Shown here in pieces: positions 22,679 through 33,254 of a stretch of DNA of 64,000 nucleotides. Source of the DNA: Lotus japonicus (Eukaryota; Streptophyta; Magnoliopsida; Fabales; Fabaceae); the NCBI RefSeq assembly GCF_012489685.1, contig NC_080042.1:5830501-5894500 (forward strand), written 5' to 3'. The notes under the pieces are model-generated. The model was not told the DNA's origin. It saw only the letters and a program-made list of their open reading frames with translations, and did no database searches. The position numbers and the translations under genes were made by a program. Each line of letters opens with the position of its first letter. Positions within the stretch are counted from its first letter, which is position 1.

Positions 22679-25105
22679 ATGGCAGCAAAATTTGAGATCC
22701 CGAAATTCTGTGGGAGTAACTTCTCCCTGTGGAAATTGAAGATAAAGGCGATCCTGAGGAAGGATAATTGTTTACCAGCAATTGATGGTAGACCTGCTGA
22801 TATAACTGATGAAAAGTGGAAAGAGATGGACGACAATGTTGTAGCCAATTTGCACCTAGCAGTGGCCGATTCAGTTTTGTCTAGTATTGCTGAAAAGAAA
22901 ACAACAAAGGAGATCTGGGATACTCTTATCCAACTGTACGAGGTCAAGTCAGTTCACAACAGAATTTTCTTAAAGAGGAGACTCTACACTCTTCGAATGA
23001 GTGAATCCACTTCGATGCCGGATCACATCAACAATCTGAACACAATGTTTGCTCAACTATCTGCATCAGATTTCATAATTGGGGAAAATGAACGTGCAGA
23101 GGTTCTTCTTCAGAGTTTACCAGATTCATATGATCAACTTGTCATCAATATTACAAACAATAATATTGTTGACCGTCTATCCTTTAATGATGTTGCCGGA
23201 GCTATTCTTGAAGAAGAGTCCAGGCGAAAAAATAAGGAAGATCGTCAGGAGAGCTCAAAACAAATGGAAGCTTTGACGGTGACGAGAGGCAGATCAACAG
23301 AGCGTGGCCCCAGTGGGAGTCAGAACCATGGTAGATCAAAATCTCGAAGAAAGACAAATCTCAAATGCTACAATTGTGGCAAGAGAGGGCACTTGAAGAA
23401 AGATTGTTGGGCCAACAAGAAGAGTGGTGAAAAATCTTCTGAAGCAAATACATCTCAAGGATGTGTTGCTAGTACCTCTGATGATGGAGAAGTCCTATAC
23501 AGCGAAGCAGCAGTTAGTACCAAAGGCAAAAATCGTCTCATTGATGTTTGGATAGTAGATTCAGGAGCAACATGGCACATGACCCCACGACGAGATTGGT
23601 TTTGCACTTATGAGCCTGTCTCAGAAGGAAACGTGTTCATGGGAAACGATCATGCTTTGGAAATTGTTGGAATTGGTACTGTCAAAATAAAAATGTATGA
23701 TGGTACCATTCGCACACTTCAAGAGGTACGACATGTGAAAGGGTTAGCAAAGAATTTGTTGTCTGTTGGGCAACTAGATGACCTCGGATACAAGTACGAT
23801 ATTCAAGGTGGGATCTTGAAAGTGGTGAAAGGTTCGCTAGTAGTAATGAAAGCAAAGAAGGTCGCTGCAAATCTATACATGCTTTTGGGAGATACGTGGC
23901 AAATGGCAGATGCATCAGTTGCAGTTGGAAGCCAAGAAGAAACAACGATGATGTGGCACCGCAGATTAGGCCATATGTCGGAACGAGGCTTGAAAGTTCT
24001 TGTAGAACGTAATCTCATACCTGGGCTCAAGTCAGTAAGTTTACCTTTCTGTGAGCATTGTGTGATAAGTAAGCAGCATAGACTAAAGTTTGCTAAGTCA
24101 ACTGCTAGAAGCAAACACATACTGGACTTGATTCATTCTGATGTGTGGGAGTCACCGGAAGTATCCATAGGAGGAGCAAAGTATTTTGTATCCTTCATTG
24201 ATGATTACTCCAGGAGATTGTGGGTGTACCCGATCAAGAAGAAGTCAGGTGTGTATTCAGTATTCAAGGAGTTCAAAGAACAAGTGGAACTTGAAACTGG
24301 GAAAAGAATTAAGTGCTTGAGGACAGATAATGGAGGAGAATATACAGATGGTGATTTCCTTGCATTCTGCAAGCAAGAAGGTATTACGAGGCAATTTACA
24401 GTTGCTCATACACCTCAGCAGAATGGAGTAGCAGAGCGGATGAATAGAACTCTTCTGGAAAGGACAAGAGCTATGCTGAAAACAGTGGAATTAGCCAAGT
24501 CTTTCTGGGCAGAAGCTGTCAAAACTGCCTGTTATGTGATAAATCGATCGTCGTCAACTGGGATTGATTTAAAGACACCAATGGAGATGTGGAAGGGAAA
24601 ACCAGGTAATTATTCTTCTCTACATGTGTTTGGATGTCCTGTGTATGTAATGTTCAACTCCCAAGAAAGAACAAAGCTGGATCCAAAATCCAGGAGATGT
24701 ATATTCGTGGGTTATGCTGACAATGTAAAGGGGTATCGTCTGTGGGATCCCACTGCCCGCAAGATTATTGTCAGCAGAGATGTAATCTTTGTAGAAAATG
24801 AATTTCAAAAGGAGCAGAAAATTGACGGCACTACAAAGGAGACTGCTATAGTGGAGATAGAGGAAAAGTCAGGTGGAGATGATTCTTCTGAAGCAGAGCC
24901 AGAGCACGAAGAACAAGAACCAAATGAGGTCAATGATGAAGAACCCAGGCGAACAACACGTCAAATAAGAAAACCATCATGGCAATCAGAATATGTGATG
25001 GCAAGTCATGATGCATATTGTCTTCTATCAGAAGATGGAGAACCATCAACCTTTCAGGAGGCGTTAAATGGTTCAGATGCTTCTCTATGGATGGCAGCAA
25101 TGTAG
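22679..25105 (+). pseudogene. copia gag-protease-integrase, ended by a premature TAG
   Basis: Start chosen at ATG 22679 (MAAKFEIPKFCGSNFSLWKL), the usual copia gag start; an upstream in-frame ATG at 22628 lies in the leader. Gag carries a UBN2-like domain and a zinc knuckle CYNCGKRGHLKKDC near residues 230-243. The protease DSGAT lies near 293. The GAG-pre-integrase motif WHRRLGHMSERGL is near 424. The integrase core has D in LDLIHSDVWESP, then FIDDYSRRLWVY, LRTDNGGEYTDG and QQNGVAERMNRTLLERT. After a Glu-rich linker, the RT N terminus begins WMAAM and is cut by TAG at 25103-25105. The other two copies of this segment have CAG, so the stop arose after the segmental duplication. 808 residues. 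Confidence 0.9.
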
Positions 25106-26216
25106 GAGGAGATTGAAGCCTTACATAGAAATAATACTTGGGAACTTGTTGAACTTCCTAAAGGTCGGAAAGCCATTGGCAACAAATGGGTGTTCAAAAT
25201 TAAACGAGATGGCAACGATCAGGTGGAACGCTATCGTGCAAGACTGGTGGTCAAAGGATATGCTCAGAAAGAAGGTATTGATTTCAATGTAAGGCTTCAA
25301 TCTCCTCCTGCATTGCTGCCATCCATAGAGAAGCATCTGAACCATTTAACGCCTCCTGAAAGGTTGATGGTTCTCCATATTCTGATAGAAGACAATATGC
25401 ATCATGACTTGCCATCACATATTCTGATTGCCATGATGGTTTTCTTATTTGACGTGTTGTTCGCCTGGGTTCTTCATCATTGACCTCATTTGGTTCTTGT
25501 TCTTCGTGCTCTGGCTCTGCTTCAGAAGAATCATCTCCACCTGACTTTTCCTCTATCTCCACTATAGCAGTCTCCTTTGTAGTGCCGTCAATTTTCTGCT
25601 CCTTTTGTAATTCATTTTCTACAAAGATTACATCTCTGCTGAGACTTTTCAAACTACAAGAAGATCACCATCATCACCTTGATGGTTGTGTAGCTTCTGG
25701 TGGAGCTATCTCTACTCAACATCTTTTCATCTACAAAGGAGCAGAAAATTGACGGCACTACAAAGGAGACTGCTATAGTGGAGATAGAGGAAAAGTCAGG
25801 TGGAGATGATTCTTCTGAAGCAGAGCCAGAGCACGAAGAACAAGAACCAAATGAGGTCAATGATGAAGAACCCAGGCGAACAACACGTCAAATAAGAAAA
25901 CCATCATGGCAATCAGAATATGTGATGGCAAGTCATGATGCATATTGTCTTCTATCAGAAGATGGAGAACCATCAACCTTTCAGGAGGCGTTAAATGGTT
26001 CAGATGCTTCTCTATGGATGGCAGCAATGCAGGAGGAGATTGAAGCCTTACATAGAAATAATACTTGGGAACTTGTTGAACTTCCTAAAGGTCGGAAAGC
26101 CATTGGCAACAAATGGGTGTTCAAAATTAAACGAGATGGCAACGATCAGGTGGAACGCTATCGTGCAAGACTGCTGGTCAAAGGATATGCTCAGAAAGAA
26201 GGTATTGATTTCAATG
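24807..26216. repeat. direct-inverted-direct triplication inside copia pol
   Basis: Unit A (about 24807-25289) is repeated directly as unit C (about 25734-26216, offset 927 bp). Between them, 25290 to about 25646 is an inverted copy (unit B) of the first two thirds of the unit. The A/B junction shares ATG microhomology. A stretch of about 90 bp (25647-25735) between B and C matches neither copy. The copies differ at only a few bases (TAG in A; E-L for E-F and Y for D in B; CTGCTGG for CTGGTGG in C), so the event is recent. Pairing of A or C with B would give a long hairpin RNA. Confidence 0.9.
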
Positions 26217-27526
26217 AAATATTCTCTCCAGTAGTGAGACTTACAACTATCAGAGCAGTCTTGGCAATGTGTGCCGCATTTGATCTACATCTTGAGCAAC
26301 TTGATGTAAAGACTGCGTTTCTTCATGGAGAACTTGAAGAAGAAATCTATATGCTCCAACCAGAAGGCTTTGAAGATCATGAAAAAGAAAACTTGGTTTG
26401 CAGGTTGACCAAATCTCTGTACGGTCTAAAGCAGGCGCCGAGGTGTTGGTACAAGAGATTTGATTCTTTCATCATGAGCCTTGGATACAACAGGCTGAGT
26501 TCAGACCATTGTACGTACTACAAAAGGTTTGATGATAATGATTTCATCATTTTGCTGTTGTATGTGGATGACATGTTGGTGGTAGGCCCCAACAAAGATC
26601 AAGTCCAAGAATTGAAGGCACAGTTGGCTAGGGAATTTGATATGAAAGACTTGGGACCCGCAAACAAGATTTTAGGGATGCAAATTCACCGAGACAGAAA
26701 AGACAGGAGGATTTGGCTTTCTCAGAAGAATTATCTTCAGAAAGTCTTGCGGCGCTTCAACATGCAAGACTGTAACCCAATCTCAACCCCACTTCCTGTT
26801 AATTACAAATTATCCTCAAGTATGATTCCTAGCAGTGAAGCAGAGAGGATGGAGATGTCTCGAGTACCGTATGCATCAGCGGTGGGAAGCCTTATGTACG
26901 CTATGATATGTACTAGACCAGATATTGCTCAGGCAATTGGGACGGTCAGTCGGTTTATGGCAGATCCAGGCAAAGAGCACTGGAATGCTGTGAAGAGGAT
27001 CCTGAGATACATCAGAGGAACCTCAGGTGCTGCGTTATGTTTTGGGGGATCAGAATTCACTATCAGAGGCTATGTTGATTCAGACTTTGCAGGTGATCTT
27101 GATAAAAGAAAATCTACTACAGGCTATGTGTTCACACTTGCAGGAGGAGCAGTAAGCTGGTTATCCAAATTGCAGACTGTTGTAGCTTTGTCTACTACAG
27201 AAGCAGAATACATGGCAGCTACTCAAGCATGCAAGGAAGCTATTTGGATTCAAAGGTTGTTGGAAGAGCTCGGGCACAAGCAACAGAAGATTATTGTGTA
27301 TTGTGATAGTCATAGCGCCTTGCACATTGCAAGGAATCCAGCCTTTCATTCCAGGACAAAGCACATAGGAGTTCAATACCATTTTGTTAGAGAGGTAGTA
27401 GAAGAAGGAAGCGTGGATATGCAGAAAATTCACACCAAAGACAACCTAGCAGATGTAATGACGAAGCCGATCAACTCTGATAAGTTTGCATGGTGTAGGT
27501 CCTCCTATGGCCTGTTAAAAACGTAA
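25736..27526 (+). CDS. copia reverse transcriptase-RNase H, open frame downstream of the triplication
   Basis: An open frame of about 600 residues (ATG at 25700 in the filler) covers unit C and all of RT and RNase H. It has NKWVFKIKRDGNDQVERYRA, the palm motif LDVKTAFLHGELEEEIYM, SLYGLKQAPRCWY and the catalytic YVDDMLVVG (YVDD at 26561-26572). DLGPANKILGMQIHRD and then RNase H follow: VDSDFAGDLDKRKSTTGYVF, STTEAEYMAATQACKEAIW and the C-terminal KHIGVQYHFVREVV. All catalytic residues appear present. It is detached from gag-integrase by the stop and the inverted unit, so it could be translated only from an internal start, if at all. What is seen is an intact RT domain; function is inference. 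Confidence 0.85.
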   Translation, partial: KEQKIDGTTKETAIVEIEEKSGGDDSSEAEPEHEEQEPNEVNDEEPRRTTRQIRKPSWQSEYVMASHDAYCLLSEDGEPSTFQEALNGSDASLWMAAMQEEIEALHRNNTWELVELPKGRKAIGNKWVFKIKRDGNDQVERYRARLLVKGYAQKEGIDFNEIFSPVVRLTTIRAVLAMCAAFDLHLEQLDVKTAFLHGELEEEIYMLQPEGFEDHEKENLVCRLTKSLYGLKQAPRCWYKRFDSFIMSLGYNRLSSDHCTYYKRFDDNDFIILLLYVDDMLVVGPNKDQVQELKAQLAREFDMKDLGPANKILGMQIHRDRKDRRIWLSQKNYLQKVLRRFNMQDCNPISTPLPVNYKLSSSMIPSSEAERMEMSRVPYASAVGSLMYAMICTRPDIAQAIGTVSRFMADPGKEHWNAVKRILRYIRGTSGAALCFGGSEFTIRGYVDSDFAGDLDKRKSTTGYVFTLAGGAVSWLSKLQTVVALSTTEAEYMAATQACKEAIWIQRLLEELGHKQQKIIVYCDSHSALHIARNPAFHSRTKHIGVQYHFVREVVEEGSVDMQKIHTKDNLADVMTKPINSDKFAWCRSSYGLLKT

Positions 27527-27581
27527 ACAGCATGGAACTGGCAAGGTAGAGAAAATTTTGCAGCCTCACAAATGTGACTTT

Positions 27582-27592
27582 AAGTGGGAGAT
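27582..27592 (+). promoter_or_regulatory. polypurine tract
   Basis: AAGTGGGAGAT directly before the 3' LTR, the standard copia plus-strand primer position. Confidence 0.8.
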
Positions 27593-28186
27593 TGTCAGCA
27601 ATATAACTAAATTAAAGTCACAAATTTGTGGCCAAAATTTAGTCAAGTATTAGGGCTGTTAAAAGCCAGCATACTAGTGGCCAATTACTTGGTAAATTAG
27701 AACAAGTAATTGATTGGCAATGAAGAGGCAAAGCGGTGGAATTAATGGCACCGTTTTGGCTTGCTTAAGAATGAAGAAACAAAGCTGGCAGTGATGATAA
27801 GAAGCAAAGACAGTACAGAGGCGGTGGATTGTGTGCTATAAATAGAGAATGTATTCATTTGTTTCATAGTATCTCAATCTCACATAGCTGAATTGTTAGA
27901 GACAATATACACCACCAACAAAGCAATTCAACGTGAATTGCTGTTTGAGAGAAAAAGTCCAGAGAGGAAAAATTAGTATTTCTTTGGTAAGGTTCTCCTA
28001 GTGAGTGTTTTCTTGTTCTAGAGCTGTTGTAATTTCTTCCACATAGTGAAAATCTTTTCTACCGGTGCCCGTGGTTTTTCCCTTATCTGTTGAGGGTTTT
28101 CCACGTAAATATTGTGTGTCAATTTCCTATTCTCTCATCTCTTATTTTAGTTGCGTGACATTATCTTGCTACTCTGGTACCCAACA
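27593..28186 (+). repeat. copia 3' LTR (594 bp)
   Basis: Near-identical partner of the 5' LTR; followed by the second GGTTA target copy at 28187-28191. Confidence 0.95.
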
Positions 28187-28345
28187 GGTTACACTAATTG
28201 TAAGCCTCAAGCAATTCCAATGAACCCAAATCTGCCACTTACAGATTCAGAAGGGGAGTTGTTGCCTGAACCATCTCAGTATAGAAGACTTCTAGGAACT
28301 ATATTGTGGTTCCTTACTATGATTCTTGTGTATTTAGTTGCATTT
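28187..28345 (+). pseudogene. old Ty1-copia RT remnant, right part of the insertion target
   Basis: Encodes GYTNCKPQAIPMNPNLPLTD then GELLPEPSQYRRLLGTI, the conserved copia RT tail that follows the LLEDTG phrase at 21870. It decays after TILWFL. Together with 21764-21879 it defines the pre-insertion site. Confidence 0.85.
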
Positions 28346-30668
28346 CAAGTCAAATGCAAAAAAGAAAGTTGAATGTTGGCTGGTACGATAGCCTTAGGTG
28401 TTAAAAAGTAAAAAAGAAAATAGCCTTGGTAGTGGTTACTGACAGTTACCAAGCATAAGAGTCTTTGATGTTAATCTCTGCTACACTGTTTGGTTTTTCA
28501 CAAAATGTTCTGAATCATTAATTTGATGTTAATTTAAATATCCGCGAAGCAGGATTTTTTATTTAAATGTTATAAAAAAGTTTTATCTCAATCCTTGAAG
28601 TCACAATATATGTTAAACTTTCCATCATTTGAAGTACATCCAGATGTTAGAAAGACCAGAATACATGGTAGTTTGCAATGACTAATTAATATGTCAATAA
28701 CTCCTATGAAGTTATTGTGTGAATAGAGTTTTGCATCTCCCAATTAGTTAGAAAACAAATAAACACTCTTATTCTTGAATTGGTTGACCGAACCTCTGTT
28801 CCTTGACAACTTGGTTCTGCCTTCCAAATTTTTATCATATCTGAATTTTTATCTCTGTATTCTATATAGAAGAATAGAACCAAAACAACACAAAGAAATA
28901 GAGTTCTGAGTAGGCCATGCCATGAGAAACGTAGATCCACCATAAAGGTCATGTTTTATCTGAGTAGGCCATCCTTCCTTTATAGAGTTAAATGAAAAAA
29001 ATTGGCTTTACCTCAGTGTGCAATGCCCAAAACTCAGCTTAAACATATTTCAGATACATATAGGTAGCTTGTCTGTAAACTCATGACCTACACCATAAAT
29101 TTGGTATTTTACTAAAACATGTGTTACAGGTACGGAAACTCTCTTCTTGTGATCTGTGTGGGATAGCCAGACATTTGGTATACCAATCTGGATTTTCACA
29201 TCCGGCCAAGGTAACTGAGAAGACAACTTAGTAATTTTATGATTTTGCTCATCAGTACTTCACACAAGATATTGTTTGTTAATTGATGTGTTCAATTTTA
29301 ATATATATTATAGGAACCTTATCTAATTACTATATTCAGATATGAACTTTGATGGTATGGAATATGGATGTTGAGATTCCTAGGGATTTAGCCTGAAAGA
29401 ATAGAGTCTAAGTTTATTAAACCATACAAGAATGAATGATTAATTCCTACGGATTTATGCAAAATTGTCAGACCCCTCCTAATTTGGCTGCTACCAACAA
29501 GTTCATTTCCTCTCTGACTCTCTCCAGTCTCCGTATTTGGTTTAGTGACCAAAAGAAACAAGCCTATGAAGATATATTTGTAAGTCACAGCTTTGCAGAT
29601 TATGTACGTGGCTTTTTCTAATAATTTTCCAGATGTTATATACACATATATAGTATAGGCTTACCTTATTATACTCTGATTATTTTAGGCCTGTTAAATT
29701 TAATGATATACCACATAACAATGCAGTTTTCACTAAAAAGAGGTCAGGGCTTTTCTCACTTGAAAAGAATAATCACAATCAAATAGTTAAGAACTTGAGA
29801 TTCAAAATACTCCTCTAAAGATTTAGACTCAGAGTGTGTCTCATGTTTCCATTTGCAAAAATAGTTTTACAGAACCAACTAGCTGATCTAAGAGCATTAT
29901 CCTTTTCAAAAACCACTATAGTTTTGTCATTTGCGTATGAGCTTGGAAAGCATGTTTATATTTTTAGAAGGTTAAAGCATGTATTTGAAATAGGTATCTG
30001 CATGGGCACCCAAACGTAGTCTTAGGCCATTATATATTATTGAGCTAGTTGGTGCAAATTGAAACTATACCATGCTCTTGTTGTCTGTATAAACTATAAA
30101 GTAACTTATCTAGCAAATTCAGGCTTCAGCTGCATTTTACAGCTTTAAAATATGTCCTAACTCGTTTCAAATACATAGCTCCCAAATTTGTAGAGGTTGA
30201 TGTGGTCCAATGGAAGAAAATTTTGAGGCTAGTGGAAGTAGATGGGAATGACTCAGGACACGTGAAGAACTGCTAATGTGATGTCTTTTAACATTGGACA
30301 TTGGATATGCCACTTTATAGCTTTAAAAGAGTGTGTTGCTAGCATTTCTCAATATTATTAGTTAACTTTCTGGATTTGAACTTATTAAAAAAATTGACAA
30401 CTAATGTTGAGTTCTATTTTTTATGCTGACTGGTGTGAGCAAAGGCTTCAGACAGAGAGAGGGTAGAGAAGATATGATTAACCAAATAAAGAAGCTATAC
30501 AAGAGGAATGATTTGTAGTTCCTGTGTTATTGTCAGGTAACAGTAATGCATGTCTGTGTACGCTAGAAGTCTCAAACTAGGCTTTCAATTGGAATTGGAA
30601 TAGTGCATGATTTGGCACGAGCCTTTCTTGGTTTAATTTGATTTTTTTTTTATAGGCAAATGTTAGTG
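28346..30668. other. intergenic region with isolated exon-like pieces
   Basis: Mostly AT-rich and uninformative. One exon-like segment is listed separately (29130-29210). Another open stretch near 30445-30516 reads GFRQREGREDMINQIKKLYK and ends in TAG; it could be the last codons of a decayed gene. The frames at 29388-29645 and 29834-30019 have no recognisable motif. Confidence 0.35.
29130..29210 (+). pseudogene. orphan exon-like segment with a CxxC motif
   Basis: 81 bp, an exact 27 codons, bounded by TTACAG and GTAACT splice consensus and open in phase 0: VRKLSSCDLCGIARHLVYQS .. FSHPAK. I do not recognise the family. Nearby 32061-32162 is also exon-like, so both may be leftovers of one gene broken by the LTR at 30674-31958. 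Confidence 0.35.
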
Positions 30669-30673
30669 GTTAG

Positions 30674-31958
30674 TGTGAGAAATATTTCCAAAATATAAAT
30701 TGGAAATATGTATTTTGCTACTGGTTATAATATTTAAAGTTCGTTATAATATCATTATGTTGGTAGTGGCCCAGCGGATGGCTAACAAGCCAACTATAGT
30801 CGCGTCCCAAGTTCGAATCCTGCTGGTTGTGTTTTGCATTATTTAATTTAGGGATGGCAATGGGTCGGGTAGGGTGCGGGTTTTGCCAAACCCAAACCCA
30901 AACCCGAAATCAAAAACCCACACCCGCACCCGCACCCGAACCCGAAATGGGTGGTGAACTTAAACCCACACCCGAACCCATTGGGTTTCGGGTTCACCCG
31001 ACCCGTACCCACACCCGCACACAACCTCAAACAAACAGTTGAACTCGGAAACCCGACCTGAAAAAGACTGTGAAGAGAGCTATATTATGTAATGTAACAT
31101 TGTAATTGCCATGTTACTGTTAAATTAATATGCAAGATGCTGCATATATTGTACTGCACAAGCAGAATACTTAGGTTTCACTTATACAGATCCGGGTTCG
31201 GGTAGGGTTCGGGTGCGGGTTTGGCCAAACCCAAACCCGAACCCGAAAGTGATCGGGTAAAACCCGAACCCGAACCCGAACCCATTTAACTCGGGTTTTC
31301 ACCCAAGAAATCGGGTCGGGTCGGGTCGGGTGCCCATGAGTTCGGGCTTCTCTGCCATCCCTAATTTAATTTGAATTATTGAGAATTCAAAATTTTGGCA
31401 AAAGGTTACACTTGTTGGATTTGAACCCGCGACCTCTCCAAACAGTGCAAGCGTTGGAAGCCAAACGAACCAATGCATTGATTCTGATTATATTTCAAAC
31501 ATTAAATATATAACGGTTTCTAACCGTTAGTTTTTCAAGAGATATATCTCTTCACCAAGGGATGTAAGTATCTCTATATAAAGAGATACTTGGGCAGAAA
31601 AACTGATAATTCTGGTGCACGAAATTGGACTTCTTTTTTGCCAATTTCTCCTCCATTTACTATATGCTAAATCATCCTTAACTTCACTAATGCATGAGTG
31701 AAGTGTGGGAATCATACTTCTGTAAACTATTATCAAAGATACGCTTGGTGTGTTAGTGCAAACCACATCAAGGAATTCAAAGTATCCTGAAGGGAATTCG
31801 CCGGTTATCTCACTTGCATCCAATACACAGTAATTGGTGGGGGCGAATTGAACCTAAAGGTTAGTGCATATGCACGCTTTGAATCTTCATACTTCCGTCA
31901 TCAACATCTTCATCAATCCAAGAGTTGCAGCATCTCCCCAACAGATTATTTCCCAACA
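30674..31958 (+). repeat. solo LTR with TSD GTTAG, containing tRNA-like boxes and a nested hAT element
   Basis: Starts TGTGAGAAATATTTCC, ends TTTCCCAACA, and is flanked by GTTAG at 30669-30673 and 31959-31963. It has a TATATAAAGAG promoter-like site near 31575. Without the hAT insertion it is about 760 bp. Unusual content: a + strand tRNA-like segment with an A-box-like AGTGGCCCAGCGGATGG (about 30766) and B-box-like AAGTTCGAATCC (about 30810), and a minus-strand one (GGGTTCAAATCC, complement of 31414-31425). The same arrangement occurs in the inverted LTR fragment at 290-527. Confidence 0.78.
30849..31363. mobile_element. hAT-type MITE, TSD ATTTAATT, rich in CGGGT/ACCCG repeats
   Basis: Termini are TAGGGATGGCA and TGCCATCCCTA, flanked by the identical 8-bp ATTTAATT (30841-30848 and 31364-31371). 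The interior is a short-unit repeat (AACCCGAACCCG on the left, GGGTTCGGGT on the right) that folds back on itself. Open frames through it are Pro/Thr or Gly repeats and are artefacts. Confidence 0.9.
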
Positions 31959-31963
31959 GTTAG

Positions 31964-33254
31964 TAATTACAAATGCTCATCCTCAGGGTTCGAACCCTGG
32001 TTTTGGTGATTGCTATAGTTTTCGAATTTAATTAGGATGGTATAAAAGACTGAAAATAAAGAGGAAATTGGTGCACTATCTGCTTTTCTTGTTGCAAGTG
32101 TTCCTGAGATCAAGAATAGGCGAATTATAAGCAAGGCCAAGGGTGTGGATGGCGTTGTCCAGGTCTATCTCTCTCTCAATCTCCTATATCTGTATGGGTG
32201 CTATGCATACATGTTCCTGTGTGTGTATCTGATGTGAAACTATTTTTTCATATCTTAGGTGACATAACCTCGAATATTAATTCCAAGGAAGTGCTGAAGC
32301 ATTGAAAAGTCAGAAAAAATATCTTAGCAAGGTAAGCTTTCATTATTATAGATCACATTTCTCATTTTAAGTTTTCGTTGCCAGTTTTGTTGCAAGTAGT
32401 GTGTTGCTGAGAGTAGCCTTGAGGTACTTCATACTTTTACTCTTTTACTGTTCATGATTTTACTATGCTACTACATGGTTAGCCTTGCAAGTAATGTTTC
32501 ATGAGTTTTGGTGTGTAGTAATGTGCTTGGAGCAGTTTTCTTGTAGCTTTCTAAATTGTAAAGTGTCAAGTCTTGATGAGCACCGAATTGCTTAAAAGCC
32601 TGTTGGTCCTTAGTCTTTTTATTTATAAATATAGTTCTAGTAAGAGATCAAGAGATTCCCGTAGCAGGCCATACATGGTGAGTGAAAGGGTAGGGAAACG
32701 GTATATTCGAGAACAACTTTCACCGGTAATTTATGAAAACAACAGGAATACCGTTTGCGTAGAGGACTTAGAAAACCGTAGCCCTATCATAGAAAGGGAT
32801 ACCTTTTTTAGTAAGGGTTGTGTTTGATTCAAAATACCCTTTGCTTAGGTATAGGCAACGCTTTAGACTACCACATATCCAAAAAGGTTCCAGAAAGGCT
32901 TAACAGTTTTTCCCTTTATGCTCCCTGTAAAATTAAAATGATGTAGTGTTTAAAGGTTTGGAGAAGATGAGAAACTCAGAAATATCAGATGAAGTGTAAC
33001 GAAAGAAATGACCACAAGAAATTGTTCAATGCAATTTATGACTAATTAAAACAGAATTGACTAATTAAACGTGACATATGCAATAGCATTTGAACGTTCA
33101 GTATAGATAGGCAAATAAAAAGGCAGAATTTGATGCTGGCAGTTAATGACAAATAAAAATTTTAATATTAGAATTAAGAAATAGATGCAAAATATTCAGG
33201 ACCAGTTTTGGTCTATAAAATCTATCAGCTGTTTGCTTTCAACTTATAATAACA
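31964..33254. other. region upstream of the B3 gene with exon-like fragments
   Basis: A tRNA T-arm-like GGGTTCGAACCC lies near 32008 without a foldable tRNA around it. An exon-like segment lies at 32061-32162 (listed). The frame at 32573-32827 contains SSKRSRDSRSRPYMVSERVG and VEDLENRSPIIERDT, a basic, Ser/Arg-containing stretch that could be a decayed exon but has no clear family. The last ~60 bp before 33255 are the probable 5' UTR of the B3 gene. Confidence 0.35.
32061..32162 (+). pseudogene. orphan exon-like segment
   Basis: Open stretch EEIGALSAFLVASVPEIKNR then RIISKAKGVDGVVQ, ended by a GT donor (CAG|GTCTAT) and preceded by an AG. Composition looks like real protein, but I cannot name the family. 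Confidence 0.35.

Larger units (their letters stand above)
21880..28186 (+). mobile_element. young Ty1-copia (Tork/Tnt1-like) element with both LTRs, TSD GGTTA
   Basis: LTRs lie at 21880-22475 and 27593-28186, both starting TGTCAGCAATATAAC and ending CCCAACA. The exact 5-bp duplication GGTTA occurs at 21875-21879 and 28187-28191. The primer site TGGTATCAGAGC at 22477-22488 matches initiator tRNA-Met, and a purine tract (AAGTGGGAGAT) precedes the 3' LTR. By eye the LTRs differ by one substitution and two single-base indels, indicating very recent insertion. Gene order protease-integrase-RT-RNase H is copia. Pol is rearranged (see 24807-26216), so this copy probably needed help in trans. Confidence 0.95.

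Noticed and set aside
25284..25652. Independent minus-strand gene of 122 residues
   Set aside because: It is the inverted copy of the copia pol segment, not a gene.
30827..31042. Pro/Thr- and Gly-repeat frames on both strands
   Set aside because: Low-complexity CGGGT/ACCCG repeats of a hAT MITE.
31996..32025. Possible tRNA gene (GGGTTCGAACCC)
   Set aside because: Only a T-arm-like sequence; no acceptor stem, D-arm or anticodon arm could be paired around it.
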